A stretch of 64,000 bases of DNA from Oryzias latipes (Eukaryota; Chordata; Actinopteri; Beloniformes; Adrianichthyidae), in NCBI RefSeq assembly GCF_002234675.1, contig NC_019866.2, positions 25,521,031 through 25,585,030 of the forward strand, read 5' to 3'. Under the pieces are notes generated by a model. The model was not told the DNA's origin. It worked only from the letters and a program-made list of their open reading frames with translations, and did no database searches. A program made the position numbers and the translations under genes. Below are positions 58,646-64,000 of this stretch, one piece after another. Each line of letters begins with the position of its first letter. Within the stretch, counting starts at the first letter, position 1.

Positions 58646-60798
58646 CAGTGGCGCCTCCAGAAATTTTTCATGGGGGTGGCCGGTAGGGGGCCACATTAAA
58701 TCTTGGGGTGGCACACAAAAACCATGAGCCAAATTTTTTTAATTCATTCTACTAAACGTAGTAAAACAACCTTTAGAAAACCAACAGAAAGTTAAATGCC
58801 TACTGATTTTTTTCTAGAACATTAACTTATAGTTGATACTACTGTAAATTCTAGTAGATATCATTAGGCCAGTGTTTTTCAACCATTTTTGAGCCACGGC
58901 ACACTTTAACTTTGACAGAAATCCCGCGGCAAACCAGCAAAAAAAAATGTAAAAAATTTTAGAAAGAAAGGAAAAACTCATAGTCTGTATTGACCTACAG
59001 TCCCTCTGCAATCTCACATGCATTTTTGTGATAATTGTGGCAGAAAAAGCTGATGTAATAAAAGTTAAGTGAAAAGATTCAAAAACTGTTTGATGTGTGT
59101 TCGTTGTTGTTACAAGACGTTAAGAGGAGAGACTCATTGTGCACTGAGACGCTGTCACTTTAACCCAATGCATCATGGGAGATGTAAACAGCCGCCAAAC
59201 GCAAAAAGACTCGCGTCTCTGAGCTTCATTGTTTTGTTCACTTTTCACGGTCTGATACCGGATTCTGTGGAAAGCTACACCGCTAAAGACGAGCTTTAGC
59301 TGGTACTTTTGTTGGAACTGAGCGGCTTTATGAGCAGAATCAGAACAAGGAAGTGAAGACTTTAACCACTTCTGATTGGTCAGACTGATGACATGTGATT
59401 AAGCCTCCTAGAATGATTGGTGGAGACAGTAAAAGGGGCGGGACCTTTCAGAAAACAGTTAAAACTGCAGCTAAATCGGGGTACCGCCATTCTTATCAAA
59501 ATGTTTTTAATAGAATCAAATAAACACAAAGAAAAAAAGTATTTACGATCTTTCATATTCCTAATTTCAAAGTGTTTTATCAGGGGCTGTTTGGATGAAC
59601 ACAGAGCTGAAATCCTGGAGATGGGAAATGTTTTAGACCAGTTAATGACGGTAATTTCCCACGGCACACTGGTGCGCTGCGGCACACTGGTTGAAAAACA
59701 CTGCATTAATTCTAACTTCACCAGTTGGTCCAGGAACTGGTGGAAGACTTTTTGCTGAGTTCTGCCTTGTTTCTCTGAGCAATGATGCTGACTGTCCCTC
59801 ATCAGATGCCGTCTCATCTTTGTCTTCCTCATTCTCTTCTGTCATTCATGCTGCTCTGTCTCATCTTCCTCCTCCTCTTCCTCCTCCTCTGTTGCTGCCC
59901 TACCATCTCTTTCGCTCCTTCGGCTGTACTTTTCTTCTTAAAATAAGAATATATGTTGAATTTCTCTTCATTCTCTGAAAATTGACTTACACAAGCATCA
60001 ACTATGACTATAGGTAACTATTAGGAAACAGGACAAAACCCATCAAAATGTTGTGGTAACACAACAACCAGTGCTTAAATAGTGCCATAAAAATGAGAGG
60101 CGTGTGTGACAGGGACATTCTCTTTTTTACATATCAATAAAAAGTAATGGCACGTCCACCACCGCTGATGATGTCGGCGTATTTGCACCAAGTATTTGCA
60201 CAAAATACAGATCAGGTGACCTAAAGTACAGTAAAGAGATTGTTAAAAGACACCACTGAAAATATTTAACAGGCATGAAAAGAAATGTAGTGTTTTGGGA
60301 GGTGTGATTGTGTGCGCGTGTGAGTGCGTGCGCGCGCATGTGTGTGTGCGTGCGTGCAGAAACTGGTGCTCGCGCGATGCAGGAAGAGAGGGGGAGAGCG
60401 CGTGTCAGTGTGTGGAGCGCATACACACGCGGTCAGTCGCCGTTTTGGACTTAAGGAAACAGTAACAAAGAAAGTTCACCTTTAGTAACTGATACTGGTT
60501 CTTTTGTCTAACCGGCCCGGAGGCTCTGGGGGTTCGAACGCGGAAGGGAACCCCACGTCTTATACATATTCTGCGTCCAGCGGCTCGTCTTTAGATGTCT
60601 GCGCACTCAAAGGCAGCAGGGAGGGGAGGAGGTGTCGGCCTGTTTAGGTGATCAGAGCGACTTGCCCGCTTGCTGGCTGTGCATTTGGGATGAAACGCAC
60701 AACTGATGATACCACAGTGTATAGTGGCTACTGGGGTGGCCAGGTGTCGGAGAGGGGTGGCCGTGGCCACCCCTGGCCACCCCCTGGTGGCGCCACTG
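58646..60798. mobile_element. hAT-type element, 2153 bp, with 8-bp target-site duplication
   Basis: Termini CAGTGGCGCCTCCAG and CCCTGGTGGCGCCACTG; identical AGTAGAGT at 58638-58645 and 60799-60806. Subterminal GGGGTGGCC/GGCCACCCC inverted repeats. No intact transposase. Inserted in the LINE 3' UTR. Confidence 0.94.
58870..59703. mobile_element. MITE-like element nested in the hAT element
   Basis: Termini CAGTGTTTTTCAACC and GGTTGAAAAACACTG, with GGCACAC subterminal repeats. Flanks CATTAGGC and CATTAATT match at 5 of 8 bases, so an old duplication. Confidence 0.85.
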
Positions 60799-61930
60799 AG
60801 TAGAGTAGGGTGAAGTAAAGTGGGAGCGCAGGTGGGCTGGGATGGTGGGGCCTGTAAGTGGCAGCGATAGACCTTTGGTGGGGGGGGTCAGCTGGGGGGA
60901 GTTGGGGTACTGTTCAGCAGGCTGACTGCAGTGGGGAAGAAGCTGTTCTTGTGGCACGAGGTCCTGGTCCTGATGGACCGGAGCCTCTTGCCAGAGGGGA
61001 GGGGCCGAAAGAGTTCATGTCCTGGATGAGATGGGTCCGCTACAATCCTGGCGGCCCGCCTCCGGGTCCTGGAGAGACGGGAGGTGGCAGCCGATCACCT
61101 TCTCCGCTGAGTGGATGACGCGTTGCAGCTTGGCCTTGTCTCTGGCCGCAGCGAACCAGACTGTGATGGAGGACGTGAGGGTGGATTCGATGATGGCGGT
61201 GTAAAAGTCTACCAGCATCTTTTCAGGGAGGTGAAACTTCTTCAGCTGCCTCAGGAAGTACATCCTCTGCTGGACCTTCTTAGTGATGGAGCTGATGTTC
61301 TGCTCCCACTTGAGGTCCTGGCTGATGATGGTTCCCAGGAAGCAGAAGGACTCCACAGAGGTCACCGGGGAGTCACAGAGGATGACAGGGGGGAGGGGGG
61401 CTGGGGCCTTCCTGAAGTCCACTGTCATCTCCACTGTCTTCAGAGCATTAAGCTCCAGGTTGTTAGCGTTGCACCATGACACCAGCCTGGCTATTTCACT
61501 CCTGTAGGCCGACTCATCTCCGTCAGAGATGAGGCCGATGAGTGTGGTGTCGTCAGCAAACTTCAGGAGTTTGACAGACAGGTGACCAGCTGTGCAGCTG
61601 TTTGTGTACAGGGAGAGTAACAGGGGTGAAAGGACACAGCCCTGGGGGGATCCGGTGCTTGTGGTCCGAGTATCTGAGACGAGCTTCCCCAGCCTCACAT
61701 ACTGCTGTCTGTCCGTCAGGAAGTCTGTGATCCACATGCAGGTGGAGTCAGGCACATTCATCTGGGAGAGTTTGTCATGGAGCAGGGATGGAACTATTGT
61801 GTTGAACGTGGAGCTGAAGTCAACAAACAGGATCCTGGCGTAGGATTCAGGAGAGTCCAGGTGCTGGAGGATGAAGTTGAGGGGCCGTGTTTACAGCATC
61901 GTCTACCGATCTGTTGGCTCTGTAGGCAAA

Positions 61931-62639
61931 TTGCAGGGGGTCCAGGAGGGGGTATTACATTTATTGGTCATTAAAAATATTTATGAACAAAAACATAACT
62001 TCCCACCAGAGACTATTAAGTTAAATCTGAATTAAAAACCCTGTGAAAATGAAATTCCGATAGATATCTATATCTAAAGATACCTTTCATGGTGCAGAGG
62101 AAAATGGCAGGTTTGGTTCCTGCCTTGAGTGAAGGTGTGAAGGTGTCCATGAGCAAGACACTGACATAGCTTCTGATGGTTATGGGATGAGAGTTCCAAA
62201 GTTACTGTGAGGCTTAGGGGGCAAACCACTGAAGTAACCCTGGTGGGGCTGGGTCCAGGCACTGCGACTGTGATACATTCAAATCAGCAGCCACAAGGGG
62301 GCCGGCGGGACTTTCCACTCTCATGACGTATCAACCAAAGACCACTTCTGTGGGAAGCACAGAAGTGGTGCTTCCCACTAGTCCTAGCCAGGAGGACTAG
62401 ACTCATCGAGTTGGGAAAGTAGTTTGTCTGCTGCCAGGTGTAGTAAAATATTGACCTCAGGGTCAGTGTGGAGATCCTGGATGACACAGTTTTTGCCACG
62501 AGGAAGCAAATGTTCAGGAGACGATGGTGGCGTTCTCAAACTTAAGAATAGCGTTAGCTGACCTAACCACGGGGGGCCGGCAATGTGGGGAGATCAACAG
62601 CCTGGACAGCGAGATGTGGGCCAGAGGAATTGGATTTAA
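61931..62639. other. no gene; tandem hairpins at 62342-62400
   Basis: CCACTTCTGTG pairs with CACAGAAGTGG (62342-62368); GTGGGAAGCAC pairs with GTGCTTCCCAC (62350-62378); CTAGTCCT pairs with AGGACTAG (62378-62400). The first two are mutually exclusive. No conserved ORF. Confidence 0.75.
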
Positions 62640-63946
62640 AGTCAGGACCATAAATATTTGAACAGAAACACTTTCTAATTTAGTTTCTGTACATTACCAC
62701 AGTGAATTTGAAATAAAACAACTCAGATGCCATTGAAGTGCAGACTTTCAGCTTTTATTCCATGGGTAGAACAAAAAGATTACATTCATTCATTCTTTCA
62801 TTCATTCATTTCATGGGCTGGTCAGTCATTGGACAAATGAAATAACTGCAAACCAAATGGTCATTCCCAATACTTGGTTGTTGGCGATGACAGCCTGAAG
62901 TCTTGAACTCATGGACATCACCAGATGCTGGTTTTCTCCTTCTGAATGCTCTGCCAGGCCTTTACTGCAGCGGCAAACAGTTGCTGTTTGTTTGTGGGCC
63001 TTTCTGTCTGAAGTTTAGTCTCCAACAAGTGAAATGCTGCTCAATTGGGTTAAGATCAGGTGACTGACTTGGCCATTCAAGAATATCCACTTCTTTGCTT
63101 TAATAAACTCCTGAGTTGCTTTGGCTGGAGGTTTTAGGTTGTTGTCCAATGTTTTTCCAGAACTTTTTTAGATGCTTTTTAGCAAAGTCCAATCTAGCCT
63201 TCCTATTCTTGAGGCTTCTGAGTGGCTTGCATCTTGCAGTGAACCCTCTGGATCTACTTTCATGCAGTCTTCTTTTGATGGTAGACTTGGATATTGATCC
63301 GCCTACCTCCTGGAGAGTGTTGTTCCCTTGGTTGGCTGTTGTGAACGGGTTCCTCTTCACCATGGAAATGATTCTGCCATCATCCACCACTGTTGTCTTC
63401 CGTGGACGTCCAGGTCTTTTTGTGTTGCTGAGTTCACCAGAGCTTTCTTTCTTTCTCAGGATGTACCACACTGTTGATGTTGCCACTCCTCATACTGTAG
63501 TAGTTTCTGGTTTCATGTTTTTTGTCTGTTTTCTCAGCTTAATGATGGCTCCTTTCACCTGCATGGAGAGCTCCTTTGACCGCATGTTGTCTGTTCACAG
63601 CAAAATCTTCCAAATGCAGCACGAGTCCTCTAATCAACTCCAGGCCTTTTATCTGCTTCACTCATAATGACAGAACAAGGGAATTGCCCACACCTGCCCA
63701 TTCAATAGCATGGAAGTCAATTGTCCAATTACTTACCAGACCATGAAATGAAGGGATTGTGTTTAAAAAGTGCTTTAGTTTTTCACATTTTTATGCAATC
63801 TTTTTGTTCAACCCATGGAATAAAAGCTGAAAGTCTGCACTTCAATGGCATCTGAGTTGTTTTATTTAAAATTCAATGTGGTAATGTACAGAAACTAAAT
63901 TAGAAAGAATGAATGTGTCTCTGTCCAAATATTTATGGTCCTGAGT
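62640..63946 (-). mobile_element. internally deleted Tc1-like transposon with long inverted termini
   Basis: Termini of about 145 bp: TCAGGACCATAAATATTTG and CAAATATTTATGGTCCTGA, with GATGCCATTGAAGTGCAGAC/GTCTGCACTTCAATGGCATC inside both arms. Minus ORF 63100-63486 (128 codons) holds the paired helix-turn-helix DNA-binding half (SGELSNTKRPGRPRKTT, GSISKSTIKRRLHE) of a Tc1 transposase and stops before the catalytic DDE core. Non-autonomous. Confidence 0.9.
63100..63486 (-). pseudogene. Tc1 transposase N-terminal fragment
   Basis: 128 codons: DNA-binding helices, then the region RSRGFTARCKPLRSLKNRKA, then LDFAKKHLKKFWKN that normally precedes the catalytic domain. The frame then leaves the family and ends near the right side of the deletion. 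Catalytic residues are absent. Confidence 0.85.
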
Positions 63947-64000
63947 GTAGATTTGTTGTAAGTTCCTACAGGATCCAGGGTGGATGAATGATCGACCGAG

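Larger units (their letters stand above)
58478..61930 (-). mobile_element. non-LTR retrotransposon (LINE), 5'-truncated and interrupted
   Basis: RT frame 61015-61761, open further upstream. Visible RT motifs: FVDFSSTFN (near 61810), STGSPQGCVLSPLL, FADDTT (catalytic), LELNALKTVEM, FLGTIIS, IIESTLTSSITVWF. The family looks CR1/L2/Rex-like, not resolved. The 3' tail AATAAAGCTTTTTCTGATT lies at 58478-58510, separated by the hAT insertion 58646-60798. Confidence 0.85.

Overview
The window is vertebrate nuclear DNA, almost certainly from a ray-finned (teleost) fish. Genes are split into many short GT-AG exons, the proteins resemble vertebrate orthologues, and the introns are crowded with fish-type transposons (Tc1/mariner, hAT and piggyBac MITEs, Penelope-like, LINEs with A/T-rich 3' tails, tRNA-headed SINEs) and tandem repeats. 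The species cannot be named from sequence alone. I found no bacterial, organellar, CRISPR or rRNA features.

Four protein-coding genes are supported. (1) 247-6600, + strand: the 3' part of a syntaxin-binding protein 4 (Synip)-like gene, nine exons of coiled-coil protein; its PDZ-coding 5' part lies left of the window. (2) 9113-26134, - strand: complete RRN3 (TIF-IA), the factor that recruits RNA polymerase I to rDNA, 17 coding exons, 609 aa. (3) 32712-33164, - strand: a single-exon TMEM238-family two-pass membrane protein, 150 aa. (4) 37592-57995, - strand: complete GSPT1 (translation termination factor eRF3), 14 coding exons, 569 aa. The STXBP4-like gene and RRN3 converge; RRN3, the TMEM238-like gene and GSPT1 are tandem on the minus strand. 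RRN3 (rRNA transcription) and GSPT1 (translation termination) are both housekeeping genes of protein synthesis, but nothing here shows coordinated expression.

Most of the sequence is repeat. Introns carry a 12-bp array (STXBP4-like gene), a CA-rich array with an 86-bp higher-order period, a TAGTG-type array and a 25-bp array (all RRN3), and an 18/19-bp G-rich array plus a 30-bp array (both GSPT1). Many of these arrays lack stop codons in several frames and so give long false ORFs. Several transposons can be delimited to the base by 8-bp target-site duplications (22047-22338, 24291-25460, 27007-27765, 58646-60798), and some are nested: a MITE inside a Penelope element, a hAT element inside a LINE with another insertion inside it, and a 1.4-kb element inside the 30-bp array.

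No new multi-gene system was found. The most interesting signals are the G-rich array starting within about 10 bp of a GSPT1 5' splice site, the mononucleotide tract that sets the RRN3 C-terminus, the higher-order tandem structures, the loss of the WW domain in the STXBP4-like gene, a 1-kb foldback element, and a perfect hairpin close to a GSPT1 3' splice site.
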